Below, piece by piece: positions 23,191-34,830 of a DNA stretch of 64,000 nucleotides. Location: contig VXBA01002616.1 in the NCBI GenBank assembly GCA_013399895.1, forward strand, positions 130,767 to 194,766. Reading direction: 5' to 3'. Source of the DNA: Serilophus lunatus (taxonomy: Eukaryota > Chordata > Aves > Passeriformes > Eurylaimidae). The notes beneath the pieces were generated by a model. It saw only the letters and a list, made by a program, of their open reading frames with translations, searched no databases and was not told the origin of the DNA. Position 1 is the stretch's first letter. Each line of letters opens with the position of its first letter. The translations under genes and the position numbers were made by a program.

Positions 23191-24590
23191 GCAATGGAAC
23201 AGAATCATATCGGTTTCCATCCCACCAAGCATAAATACATTGACTTTCAAGTTAAACTGCTGAGTATGTAATTCTTCCTAACACTTTTTGGAAAGGGGTT
23301 CTGTTATAACACTGGGTGATGAGAGAATCCCAGCTTGAGGTGAAAGGTTCTGTGTTTTGGACACTGTTCCAGCTGTATATATGCTGTTTATGTGCGCATA
23401 TTTTCAAGTGAATGGTCATAGAGAAGGCATATTAAGGGCTCTAAGACATTATTGCAGTAGGGCCCATATACTGAATAGCAGCAATGTGTGCTCCAGGGAA
23501 CTGTCATCTCCTCTTTACAAACCCATTAGAGTCCATCTGCTAACACTGGCTCCTCTAAGATGTAAGGGAACAACTGACTCACTGAAAGGTCTATCCAACA
23601 AACCCATAACTGCATGCACTGCTTACAACAGACATCCTTTTGGGGCTAGCCATAAACTCTGTATCATGTGGGCTATGATATTAGAATTGTGTTTATTCTC
23701 AGCCAATCTTTCATGTTCTTCACCAAACAACATCCTTCTTCCCCCTTGAAATTATGATCCTGCAAAGAAAGAAAAACATAATGATAATTCATCCACATCA
23801 GGTTTTCTATGATGATAATGAAGACCTTTCCTACTTCAGCTTTTAAAGGTTTTTCCAGTTTTAGTGGGAGAAAATTCAGCAACCATCAAGAGAAGCAGAC
23901 AGGATCCCTAGTGCCAAAGTGAAGTGTCTGTGTTCTCAAGATCTTGACACTCCTGAGGAGAGATGTGGAATAAGTCTTCTGGAGATGTCAGCAAGACCAC
24001 AAATAGCTTGAGAAGAATTAAGTAAAATTTAAAAATAATAGACTACAGGTGGCCTGTGGGAAGACCCCCAGTACACTAGAAATATGTATTTGGCTTATAC
24101 CAAGAAGCCTTGCAGCTGTGTTTCCAATATAAGCTGAAGTCTGGGATGTAACAAGGTTTAGTTAGATGGCATGTAAAATGGAATGATAGGAGTTATAGCA
24201 TATAATCGTATGGTTAATTCAGCAAGCCTAACTGCATTTTCCCTCACTGCACTGTTAATGCTCTGAGTAATGTATACCTAGACTTATAATACAATACCTA
24301 TATTATAGGAAAAGAGTGATCTGAAATAAAGGCAGGACCAGGTACCAAGATCAAGTGAAATCACAGATATTTTCAATCTCTGATTCCTAATTTTCAAAAG
24401 TTAAGCAGACTTGAAACAGTGTTACAAAGGCTGACCATAATCAGTGTATTTCATACAAACTGTCATATTTGATTCTTGTCTTCAGGAACAAATAACACAA
24501 GCAAGGATTTCAATATTGGCAACCGTGTGCCCTGTATTCATCCCCACAGACCCCAGAAGGATAATTCTTAAACTGTCTCGTGCAGCCTTT
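23191..24590. other. Unique DNA, nothing recognised
   Basis: A 130-codon plus frame (23357-23749) shows no domain signature and no good start context. No repeats are recognised. Confidence 0.5.
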
Positions 24591-24660
24591 TTTTTTCTTT
24601 TTTCTTTTTCTTTTTTTTTTTTTTTTTTCTTCAAAACTTTCCATTTTTTNTTTTTTTTCC
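24591..24660 (+). repeat. Poly-T/pyrimidine tract with one undetermined base
   Basis: A long T run broken by single C and TC steps, with N at 24650. This is typical sequencing-difficult homopolymer. The flanking sequence carries no LINE or SINE signature. Confidence 0.9.
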
Positions 24661-25371
24661 TGAAAGACTATCCAATTACTTAGTGCTGTGCTGGGAGTAC
24701 CTGAGGAAATAGTAAAAGGAAATACAACTGAGAGCCACTGTGGTTTGACTCCTCTCCAGATACTTTGAAAATATTTTGGCAAAAACAAGATTTTAAGTAA
24801 AACTGTTTCCTTTGGTAACATACCCAGGACTGCAGGTTTTACATTTTTATACTTAGTGTGGAGGGCCAAAAAAAAACCCAACCCCTTGTGTGAGAAAGTT
24901 GTACACGTGGTAGTAATATTGGTGGGGAAGAAAGAGAGAGCAAAGTGGGGGTGAAGGGGATGGGGGATTCGAACAAGATGCAAAAATAAGAGAAAGGGAA
25001 AACATAAATATCTGTCTTCTACTGGGAAAATAAACTACACAGTGCTGCAAGATAGAAAAAATCTTTGAGTACCTTAGACTTTTAAGTAGTGACAGGAGCA
25101 GTATAGCGGTTTGTTCATGAGTTGACTGTGATACAAGAGAATAAAACCATAATTTTTTTTACCCTGATTTGTCATCAAGCAGCGTCATTGAGGGAGCTCT
25201 TGAACTGACTATGACAAGTTGGATTTCTTTTTCTAAGAGGAGATCCCTTAGAGCACCTATTAATTCTTCTCTCTGAGAATGAGAAGTGACATGAAAAGCT
25301 TTCTGAATGCATTGTCCATACAGAGATTTCTAAAGCAAACTGCTTTCTGTGCTGTGTTCAGAGTACAACAC
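24661..25371. other. Unique DNA, nothing recognised
   Basis: A purine-rich stretch lies around 24920-24970. No coding or repeat structure is supported. Confidence 0.45.
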
Positions 25372-25912
25372 TTTGAGGGAGGGAATTCCACCCCTCTTCT
25401 CTGCTCTGGTGAGCACTCCCCTGGAGGATGGCATGCAGCACTGTGTTCCCCAGCACAGCAAGGACATCCTCCTGTTGGGCTGGATCTAGAGGAGGCCACC
25501 ACTCCTATGAGGAAAGAATGAGAGAACTGAGATCATTCAGCCCAGAAAATAGAAGGCTTCAGGGTGACATAATTGTGGCCTTTCAGTACCTAAACAGGGT
25601 CTACAAGAAAGATGGAAAGAGACTTTTTACAAGAGTATGTAGTGAAAAGACAAGGGAAGGTCTTCAAAGTGAAAGACAGCAGGTTTACATTGGGTATTAG
25701 GAAGGAATTCTTTACTGTGAGGGTGGTGAGGCACTGGAACACATTGCCCAGAGAAGTTGTGGATGCCTCATCCCTGGAAATGCTTAAGGCGAGGCAGGAT
25801 GGAGCTTTTGGCAACCTGGTTTATGGACGGTGTCCCTGCCCATGGCAGGGGAAAGGAACAAGATGATTTTTAAGGTCCTTTCCAACCCAGGCCATTTTAT
25901 GACTCTATAATT
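25372..25912 (+). mobile_element. CR1 LINE, 5'-truncated, ORF2 end plus 3' UTR
   Basis: This is the sense-strand CR1 tail. It passes TGTTGGGCTGGATCTAGAGG, then GAAAATAGAAGGCTTCAGGG (the LEKRRLRGD block, mutated), TTTCAGTACCTAAACAGGGT, GTGAGGGTGGTGAGGCACTG, and CCCTGCCCATGGCAGGGGAA. It ends with CCATTTTATGACTCTATAAT, a mutated terminal repeat. The remnant frame at 25612-25866 reads GIRKEFFTVRVVRHWNTLPR, typical of the last residues of CR1 ORF2. It faces the minus-strand CR1 that begins 57 bases further on. Confidence 0.93.
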
Positions 25913-25969
25913 AGGAAGCCTATGAATATTTATATTAATGAAATTCAATATTATTACACACATAATTAT

Positions 25970-26368
25970 ACACAGAATTACACAGAATTAATAAGGTTGG
26001 AAAAGACCATGGAGATCATCAAGTCCAACCTTTACCTAGGTTAACAACCTGTCCAACATCAGTCTAACATCTATACCATCATCATCCAACCTATCCTTAA
26101 ACACATCCAAGGATGGTGACTCCACCACCTCCCTGGGAAGCCCATTCCAGTGGGAGACCACTCTCACTGTGAAAAAGTTCCTCCTGATATCCAACCTAAA
26201 NATTCCAGCAGCTCAATATCCTTCTTAAACTGAGGGGCCCAGAACTGGACACAGGACTCAAGGTGAGGTCTAACCAGTGCCGAGTACAGGGGAAGGATAA
26301 CTTCCCTGGTCCTACTGGCAACACTGTTCTTGATGCAGGCCAGGATGCCATTGGCCTTCTGGCCTTCT
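25970..26368 (-). mobile_element. CR1 LINE with internal deletion at an N
   Basis: This is the antisense of a CR1 tail. The terminal repeat CACAGAATTACACAGAATTA is followed by AAGGTTGGAAAAGACCATGG, GGTGACTCCACCACCTCCCT and TGATATCCAACCTAAA. A single N follows at 26201, and immediately after it the text CAGCTCAATATCCTTCTTAA and GGGGCCCAGAACTGGACACA. In the copy at 54351-54885 those two blocks are about 240 bases apart. The missing part is the end of ORF2 and the start of the 3' UTR. Because the break lies exactly on the N, a collapsed assembly gap is as likely as a real deletion. The 5' end fades near CCTTCTGGCCTTCTT. Confidence 0.9.
26201..26201. other. Single undetermined base at CR1 junction
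   Basis: One N separates two CR1 blocks that are normally about 240 bases apart; it probably marks a collapsed gap. Confidence 0.8.
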
Positions 26369-28640
26369 TCTATTGCCTTTACCCACCAGGCCTGATGATT
26401 TTCTTTAGAAGATCCTCAGACTTGTTTGGCTCCCACAGATTACAACATGCACAAATTCTATGTCTCTTACATTTCTTTCGTTGTTATCCTGCTCTGTATA
26501 CTTCCCTTACAAGTAACATAACAATTGATATCTAAGTGAACAGTGCTAGTAGTTATTATTTGCCATAAGTATAGATAAGTATAATGTAAACATTTCTCTA
26601 CAGTTGTTCATTTCCAAATACAAAAAACTAAAACTGCTTGCCTTCAGACAGCTTTCAGATAGATACATGTTTCTGTGTTTCAACTATATATTTATATTTT
26701 TTCTCATTTTTGTTCAACTTTTAAGAGGTGTTTTTCTAAGGAGGAATTACTCTTTTCCCTCTAGAAGTGATCACCTTATCACAGTGGGTCAAACTCGCTT
26801 TGGACAAAAATGCAGTGGGTTAAAGCTTGTTCACATCACAGCATTTCCTCACAAGAACATTTTTTTTGGTCTTGAAGTCACTTGTTACTGGGTAGGACTC
26901 AAGGAGGTAATTTTTTAAAAATTGCCGTTAATGGAAGTCAACTTTAGTGGGATTACAAAGGTTCTTACAGTTTTGGCAACTAGAGTGGTGTGGAAGTATT
27001 GTATTGGGAGAAGCTGAAGTGTGAATTTAAATGCTGTCAGAAGATAAGACTGCATTTCAAGAAGAAAAAAGGAAGAATAGTAGGTAATGAGTGCATGAAG
27101 ATGATGAGGATTGGACAGAATTGAAAGCCTTCGGGAAGTAAGTCTCTAGAAATGTTGCATTAATCAAGAGGCAGGAGGAGCACAAAGATACAAGACTCTA
27201 AATCATAGTAATAGAGCTGAGTATTCGAAAAGAAAGGCAAATGGAAAATGGACTTATTTCTTCAATGAACGTACTTGAACTCATATAGTTTCCAATGGAA
27301 CAAAGAGTTTGGACTGATTCTTACTTAGCTTAACCAGTCAGTACTAATATGAAATAAAATCTGAGGTGCTTTGCAGGGGGAGAAAAATGAAACAACGTGT
27401 AATGTTCAGTAATTGGCAACTTGCCTCTTTTCTGTACCATGCTAAATAATTTTTCTCAGATGCCGAGCTTCATTGTCCTTTGTACCTTCTTGAATTCTTT
27501 AGTTATTACACAGAAAACTAGTGTGTTCAACTGTGTCTGTGTAGCCTACTTCTAACAGTTCCTTAATATGCCCTGTTTACAAACAAATACTTCTGCTATT
27601 TGACCATCTTCAAATTCAGTACTTAATTTTTTCTTTTATGCACAGTTTGTCCACCTGGGAAACCTGAACATACTGTCAGGCATACCATATTGGAGGGAAT
27701 ATTAACCCCACATAACTCACAGTACACTCACATATACTGCAGCCATGCCAGCTCAAAATCTGGACTTTTCCTTTGGTAGCCAATGGAAGTAAAAGGGTTT
27801 TTCCTGTACAAGTATTCTTTGAAGGCCACCTTAAGTGAAACGGTATGGACACCTTCTTTAGGTGTTTAAAATTGAAATCCTCTTTTACATAGATGCTTTT
27901 CAGGGTAAAATTACAAAATAGCCTGTAAGTCTGAGGTGCTCTTCTGTTCTCTGTTTCTGAGACACTTAGATGTGGGCTGAGAAAAGCTGATTTTTTTAGC
28001 AAGTACCTGGAAGAAAAAAATGTGCTAGTTTGGTGGAGCAGTTCAGGGAATAGTCCTAGTTGTAAGAGAGAATTAATGTGTGGGAAAACACTGTGATTTC
28101 AAAAATATGGTACACGTGAGTCAGTTGTTCCATAAATTATGAGTGCATTCCATCAAAGTGTTATGCCAGGAAGTTTTAATTTCTACACATAATTTTTTCA
28201 TGATCTTCAGCCAGTTTTTAAAAAGTTGTATGTACTGTCTTCAAAAACAATTCTTCAAGTGAGAAATTCCCTGGATTATTTCTGTAGTGATCTGTTCTAG
28301 TACTTTGCTGTGGAAAAATGAGGGAATTCTTCCTGGAATTCCTTGAAGATCTGTTTTTTAGTCATGTACATAACCATTCTGAAATTAAATGAGACTTATA
28401 GGTTTTATTACTGCAGTTTAGACTAACTGTCCTTTTGGAGCTGTCCTAGAGGTTCTTACAGCTATCACTTAGAGTTTGTGCATCCATTGAGATCTTGAGT
28501 GTGGAAGGGACTAGGGTTCTTCTCCACAATGGCACTAGCATTTGAAAGTGTCCTCACTGATAATAGATCAAATGGTCACAGCACCGAGTATGTTATTCTC
28601 AGCTCATTCTTCTCCAAGCTACAGCTAATTTATTGTCATG
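26369..28640. other. Unique AT-rich DNA, nothing recognised
   Basis: Frames up to 108 codons (27676-28002, minus) lack recognisable motifs. There are no repeat termini. Confidence 0.5.
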
Positions 28641-28692
28641 ACTTTTTTTTTTTTCTTTCTGTCCTCTTCTTTTCTTTTCCTTATCTTTTTTT
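28641..28692 (+). repeat. Polypyrimidine tract
   Basis: T(12) at 28643-28654 followed by TTTC/TCTTC steps to 28692. An acceptor-like pyrimidine tract alone does not support an exon here. Confidence 0.8.
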
Positions 28693-29216
28693 ATAAAAAA
28701 GAGATAATATATTTGGCCCATAATTCACCTCTGTGTACATATACATGTATGAAGCTCTAAGTTTACCTAGCTTACCTAGTGACCTCAGCTGCTGCAAACT
28801 TTTAAACCATGGACATTTTCAACATCCTGTCTGTGGAATCTCTTCAGTGTCAGGCAATACTCTAAGATCAATGGCCTTCAACTCCTGCTTGCTGGCAGGT
28901 ACTCTAATTCAGGAAGTAGCTGAACTAACATTCCCCCTAACTCACATTCACTGTCAGGCATCTTCTAATCCCCCTAGAATCAGGAAATAGAACAATGTGT
29001 TTGATACTGTTTTTCTACTTATCTTCATTGTTTATTCCTCTTTTGCTTGTGTTCACCATCTCCAGACTTCCCTTCTGTTTGCAGCCTTCCTGCATCTCTG
29101 ACAGTGACGGATGACTGTCAGTCACACCTTTTTGAAGCACAACCAGAACTATGTAAATCCCTGTTCTTTAACAGCACTGACAGCAGCCACAAGGTAACTA
29201 CTTGTGTACTAAAGGC
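28693..29216. other. Unique DNA, nothing recognised
   Basis: No repeats or coding signature are recognised before the CR1 that starts at 29217. Confidence 0.45.
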
Positions 29217-29908
29217 TTGGGGAAGAGTGGCTGGAAAGCTGCCTGGTGGGAAAGGAGTTGGAAGTGGTGGTTGGCAGTGACTGAACATTATCCAGTGATG
29301 TGCTCAGGTGAGCAGGAAAGCCAATGACATCCTGGCTTGTATCAGCAATACTGTGGCCAGCAGGGCCAGGGCAGTAATCCCCTGTACTGGACACTGGTGA
29401 GGCCTCACCTTGAATCTTGTGTCACTACAAGGAAGACCTTGAGGTGCTGGAGCATTACTAGAGAAGGGTGACAGAACTGGGGAAAGATCTATTGGATAAG
29501 TCCTAGGAGGAGCACCTGTGGGAGCTAGATGTGTTTAGCCTGGAGAAAAGGAGTTTGAGGAGATACCCTATCACTCTTTACAACCACGTGAAGGGAGGTT
29601 GTAGCCATTGTGGGGTAGGTCTCTTTTCCCAACTAACAAGTGACAAAACCAGAGGAAATGGACTCAAGTTGCATTCCATAAAGTTTAGATTGGGTATTAG
29701 GGAAAATTTCTGCACTGAAAAGCTGGTTAAGCATTGGAACAGGCTGTTCAGTGAATGGATGGAATCACCATCCCTGGAGATGCTGAAAAAAATGTGTGGA
29801 AGAGGCACTCAGTGCCACAGTTTGGTGGTGAACTTGGCCATTCTGGATTAATGGTTAGACTTGATGATCTCGGAGGTCTTTTTCAACTTCAATGATTCTT
29901 TGATTCCA
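29217..29908 (+). mobile_element. CR1 LINE, ORF2 C-terminal part plus tail
   Basis: Sense CR1 begins at TTGGGGAAGAGTGGCTGGAA. It continues through CATCCTGGCTTGTATCAGCA, CCCTGTACTGGACACTGGTG and GTTTAGCCTGGAGAAAAGGA. The frame at 29531-29851 reads MFSLEKRSLRRYPITLYNH and later GIRENFCTEKLVKHWNRL, the diverged last segment of CR1 ORF2. The end is TTCAATGATTCTTTGATTCC (terminal repeat). It belongs to the same broad group as the copies at 5507 and 32881 (ACAACCACGTGAAGGGAGGT block) but is much more diverged. Confidence 0.93.
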
Positions 29909-30345
29909 ACATGAGGGTCCACTGCACAGGAAATATGTTGAACTCTTCTATGAAGACAGGTTGAGGGTGCGGGGTTTCTTCAGTATGTGGTAAAGAAGGC
30001 TACAGGGAAATCTCATCTGGTCATCCAGTACTTACAATGGACTTATAAAATAAGAGGGAAAGTGGCTTTTTACATGAGCAAATAGTGATAGGAAAAAGGG
30101 GAATAGCGTTAAAATAAAAGATGAGAGATTTGGACTAGATGTTAGGAAAAAAAAAGTATTGACTGAATGGGTAGTGAGGCTCTGGCACAGGTTGTTCAGG
30201 GAAGCTGTGGATGCCCCATCCCTTGAAGGTGTTCAAGATCAGATTGGACGTGACCTTTAACAACTTGCCCATGGTGGGGTTGGAACAAGATTATCTTTAA
30301 GGTCCCTTCCAAACTCACATTTTCCTAGGTTCTATGATTTTATAC
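29909..30345 (+). mobile_element. Second CR1 LINE tail, head to tail with the previous one
   Basis: It starts abruptly in TCTATGAAGACAGGTTGAGG, the ORF2 segment just before the LEKRR block. It runs through CAAATAGTGATAGGAAAAAG, GGACTAGATGTTAGG, GGATGCCCCATCCCTTGAAG and TATCTTTAAGGTCCCTTCCA, and ends with TTCTATGATTTTATA. It belongs to a different CR1 subfamily from its neighbour (CAGTACTTACAA instead of CAACCACGTGAAG), so this is not a simple tandem duplication. ORF2 is fully disrupted. Confidence 0.92.
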
Positions 30346-31815
30346 AGGAACTTTATGAGCACTAGAAAAAATTCGCACTTATGGTATTTGACTTACTACC
30401 ATGTATAAGTGTGGACTGCAAATCTCAAACAATGCCTGCTATTGATTAGTAGCAGCTTTTATCTTAGTCAATTTTGTTAAGGGTAATTAACATTAAAGAG
30501 AAAGATATTTGCATTCTGTGAAAGATATTTCACATTTTTTGAATGTGAAAGTGCATTCTGATAACATGATATTCAGAGCCACTCTTTTTGTAGGGTTTTT
30601 CTTCTTTTGTGTCAACTCTGTTTTTCCTTACATCAATAGCCGTGATATACTTCTAATGAATTAGCATTTAATCTATTATGTTAGTTTCAAAATAGCATGT
30701 AGACACTCAAGATGAAGATGCACTAATCAATTTTTATTTAGTTGCTGGTAGTTTGACTAGTAAAAGAAGTGCCTTGTCTTACATTTCAAAATGATCTAGA
30801 CAAGCCAGATTCTTTGAATTTCTTTCACAACCACGTCGATGTAGACAAAGGTTTACAGGTACACTGAAAAATGTGAGGCATCCTTTTACAACACAATGTT
30901 CGAAAATGGGGATTTTTTATTAGAGGAAAGATAGAGGGAGAAATTGACAGAAAAGCAGAGGAGCAGTATCAAATACCAGGTCTCATTTGGGTTTCTGAGC
31001 AGAGCCTTACCATCTCAATTAATGTCCACGAAGCATAGGTGTTAAATCAATAAAAGTTCATATGAAAATTGACTTCACTCCAACACTGAATAATTTCTAT
31101 TTATTTTTTAAATTATTTTTATATTTGTATTATTTTTATAACTCCCTTTCAAAATAATGAAAGAAAAACAGATTTTGTTCCAAGTGTTTAATGCAGGAAT
31201 ATGTGAGTAATTTCAAAACAAACCTTAGAACAGTACTGAAGTCAAGGGATTATTTTTGCAGTCATCCATGTGAACCCAGTTCTAATTATACCAAAAAAAC
31301 CAAGATGGAATCTCTTTCAGTCTCCAGAGCATGAAGTGGTTAATGGTGCAAGCACCTCCTCCTTGGTAGATAACATTTCCCTGCTGGGATCAGTTTAATG
31401 AAAGAAAATTATGTTATTCATGAAAAAAGAATGTTATTTTTTGTGAATGTTAATGAGTAGCAGAAAATGGAAGCTGGTAAATGAGTTAATGGACTTCATG
31501 GCTATGAAACAGTAATATTGTCATGTCTTGAAACTTATTTGCTCTGACTCAAGCTGAAAAGGAAGTTTTTCAGACTAGGTACAGATTTATTTCACGAGGT
31601 GGCACCTTGGTTAATCTGAGTCATGTTCAATCTGTGGCTGAGTACAGTCTCTCTTGTTATGAAAAAATCTGATTTTTCTATTGATAAAATAATATTAATT
31701 TGGATTTCCCATTTTTACATCAGAGGAAAAAAACGTTTAGCTGGCAACTGGGACACTCTGCCTGAGATCCTTAATACCTCTTAAGTGTCAGCAATAATTG
31801 ATGAAAGATACTTCT
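30346..31815. other. Unique very AT-rich DNA
   Basis: No repeats or frames of note are recognised. Long AT-rich blocks occur around 31080-31170. Confidence 0.5.
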
Positions 31816-31826
31816 CCCCCCCCCCC
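31816..31826 (+). repeat. Poly-C run (11 C)
   Basis: Eleven consecutive C residues in a CTTCT...TCTG context, a likely length-variable homopolymer. Confidence 0.9.
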
Positions 31827-32880
31827 TCTGTCCTGTCTTATTTTCTTTTCACCTTACCTATCAAAGACCAAATGGGAAATGCCATGTTATCTATGAAGTG
31901 CCAGGGGAATTAGGACACTTGCTAACATGTCCCAGTCTTGCTTTACTGGTTTACTCCACTATGTTCATTTTCTACCTGCTTTAAATCATACTATTCTCAA
32001 GCCAAATCAAGCTAAAATGCAAATCAAAGCATTACAGGTGGGATTCAAGATAAGCAAACATAAAGGCATATAAAGACACAGGTGAAGAAATGGAAGAAAA
32101 ATCTATAGTTGATCTACAATTTTTGTTTCAGAGAAAGGCGACTTCTTCTAACATCTGACTGACTAGTAACCTTCCAGCCAGCTGGTATTTAAAGTTTTAA
32201 TCTATGCACATGCATTCCCTTTTCTTATTATGGAATATGCTCATTGTTCCAGCTGGTCTTTTCTTTGCAGTATACTACCCCAACAGATAATTAATCTTTC
32301 CCCCTCATTCTGTTCCCTCTGCAAGTAGGAGGTAGCCTGACCAATATCCTGAACATATTGCCTGTATCTCCCTCCTTTTAGCTTACCTCATTTTTTACAA
32401 CAAGCGACAGAGAATCTCTGTGAATCAAATGGAAAGTTCTTCAGTGTGGAAAGGTACAACTAGAAATTGGGATGCTAGAAATTGGTCAGCCAATCATTTT
32501 GTTCCTTCTTGAAGTCGCTACAGAATACTCAAGTCATGTAAACCAGAACTGAATCTGGTTTATTTGGTAATTATGTGGACAAGGAGAGTTTACAGTGTTT
32601 CGCCTAAACATGTTTATGAGAATGACATCTAAGGGCAGGGCAACCCAGTGCTGATCTTCCACAGATGAACTATGTGACTAAACACATCTTCAGCCCTCAT
32701 TCTCTCAGGAGGTAATGTAAGAAATGTTTTTTCACAAGCTTTTGCAAAATATTGTTAAATATAGAGTGACTGGAAATGCTGTATTTCCTTTACCACTCCA
32801 AGAAAGAAAAAGAAGGGAGAAGCTGAAGAAATCAGAGCCTGGGGCTTTTTCCATGGAGGTGCAAATCTTCTACTACTTAA
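31827..32880. other. Unique DNA, nothing recognised
   Basis: No coding or repeat signature is seen before the terminal repeat of the CR1 at 32881. Confidence 0.45.
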
Positions 32881-34830
32881 CAGCATCACAGTATCACGAT
32901 ATCAGTAAAGTTGGAAGATACCTTAAAGATCATCAAATCCAACCCATAATTTAACAGCCCGTCATCTAAATTATGGGGCCAAGTGCCTCATCCAGCCTAC
33001 TCTTGAACACCTCCAGGGTCGGTGACTCCACCACCTCCCTGGGGAGCCCATTCCAATGGCGGATCACCCTCTCAGTGAACAATTTCTTCCTAATATCAAG
33101 TCTAAACCTCACCTGATGGAGCTTGAGACTGTGTCCTCTTGTTCTGTTGCCAGTTACCTGAGAGAAGAGATCGACCCCCACCTGACTACAGCCTCCTTTC
33201 AGGTAGTTATAGACAGCAATAAGGTCACCCCTGAGCCTCCTCTTCTCCAGGCTGAACAATCCCAGCTCCCTCAGCTGCTCCTCACAGGGNNNNNNNNNNN
33301 NNNNNNNNNNNNNNNNNNNNNNNNNNNNNNNNNNNNNNNNNNNNNNNNNNNNNNNNNNNNNNNNNNNNNNNNNNNNNNNNNNNNNNNNNNNNNNNNNNNN
33401 NNNNNNNNNNNNNNNNNNNNNNNNNNNNNNNNNNNNNNNNNNNNNNNNNNNNNNNNNNNNNNNNNNNNNNNNNNNNNNNNNNNNNNNNNNNNNNNNNNNN
33501 NNNNNNNNNNNNNNNNNNNNNNNNNNNNNNNNNNNNNNNNNNNNNNNNNNNNNNNNNNNNNNNNNNNNNNNNNNNNNNNNNNNNNNNNNNNNNNNNNNNN
33601 NNNNNNNNNNNNNNNNNNNNNNNNNNNNNNNNNNNNNNNNNNNNNNNNNNNNNNNNNNNNNNNNNNNNNNNNNNNNNNNNNNNNNNNNNNNNNNNNNNNN
33701 NNNNNNNNNNNNNNNNNNNNNNNNNNNNNNNNNNNNNNNNNNNNNNNNNNNNNNNNNNNNNNNNNNNNNNNNNNNNNNNNNNNNNNNNNNNNNNNNNNNN
33801 NNNNNNNNNNNNNNNNNNNNNNNNNNNNNNNNNNNNNNNNNNNNNNNNNNNNNNNNNNNNNNNNNNNNNNNNNNNNNNNNNNNNNNNNNNNNNNNNNNNN
33901 NNNNNNNNNNNNNNNNNNNNNNNNNNNNNNNNNNNNNNNNNNNNNNNNNNNNNNNNNNNNNNNNNNNNNNNNNNNNNNNNNNNNNNNNNNNNNNNNNNNN
34001 NNNNNNNNNNNNNNNNNNNNNNNNNNNNNNNNNNNNNNNNNNNNNNNNNNNNNNNNNNNNNNNNNNNATGGAGAGTGGCTTAGCAAGCTCGTCTGCCAGC
34101 TCTCTCATCATCCTAGTGTGTATCCCGACTGGTCCCATGGACTTACAAGGATCCAAACAGTTCAGTAAAACTCTAACTTCTTCCTCCTGGAATACAAGGG
34201 GACTATAGTGAACCCAGACCCCATCTACCAGTTCAGATGGCCACTTGTCCTGTAAACAATCTAACCTTCTGCTGAAAACTGAGGCAAAGGAGGTATCAAG
34301 TACCTCTGCCTTCCCCTCAGCTGTAGTGTCTATATTTCCCTCCACATCCAATAAGGAGCATTTTTTAAATTAATTTTACCATTAATATATTTATAGAAAG
34401 ACTTACTGTCCTTCACAGATGTGGCCAGTCTAAGTTCCAGCTGGGCTTTTGCCTCTCTAATTTTCCTCCTACATGACCCAACAACGTCTTTAAACATAAC
34501 CTGATTTACCTCCCCTTTTTACAAAGGTGATACATCCTCTTTTTATTTCTTAGCTCCTGCAGAAGCTCCTTACGCATCCAGGCCAGTCTTCTTACACTAC
34601 GGCTCATTTTATGGCACATCAGGATGGCCTGTTTCTGTGCCTTCAAGATTTCCTTCTTGAAGTATGTCCAGGTTTCCTGGACCTCCTTACTTTTAAGGGC
34701 TATTTCCCAAGGTATCTTCCCAATTAATTCCTTGAATAATCAAAAGTCTGACCTCTGAAAGTCTAGTGTGCACTATTCCACTGGATGGCTTTGTTGTGCT
34801 ATCAGAAATTACAGCTGCACCGTGGAGACC
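32881..34830 (-). mobile_element. Long CR1 LINE (ORF2 and 3' end) interrupted by assembly gap
   Basis: The 3' end lies on the left: ACAGTATCACGATATCAG terminal repeat, then the antisense tail up to CCCTCAGCTGCTCCTCACAG at 33289. On the minus strand this reads CEEQLRELGLFSLEKRRLRG and on to the end of ORF2 at about 32966. To the right of the gap (34068-34351) the same minus-strand frame reads EGKAEVLDTSFASVFSRRL and KSMGPVGIHTRMMRELADEL followed by AKPLS, the block that precedes the CR1 reverse transcriptase core. Further right (34360-34800) frame-shifted pieces read EILKAQKQAILMCHKM and VRRLAWMRKELLQELRNKK, the linker between endonuclease and RT. Most of the RT core falls in the gap. The 5' limit is diffuse. 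Confidence 0.92.
33290..34067. other. Assembly gap (778 N)
   Basis: The Ns replace the RT core of the surrounding minus-strand CR1. By family knowledge the blocks on either side are about 1 kb apart in an intact CR1, so the stated gap length is an estimate or the copy carries a deletion. Long frames spanning this gap are artefacts of N translation. Confidence 0.98.

Noticed and set aside
24510..24983. Minus-strand 157-codon frame
   Set aside because: It runs through a poly-T tract (poly-lysine) and an N; compositional artefact.
33056..34168. Plus-strand frame of 370 codons across the gap
   Set aside because: The N run makes it open. The readable left part is the antisense of CR1.
32966..34351. 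Minus-strand frame of 461 codons
   Set aside because: It is stop-free only because 778 Ns are translated as unknown residues. The real parts are CR1 ORF2 pieces on either side of the gap.
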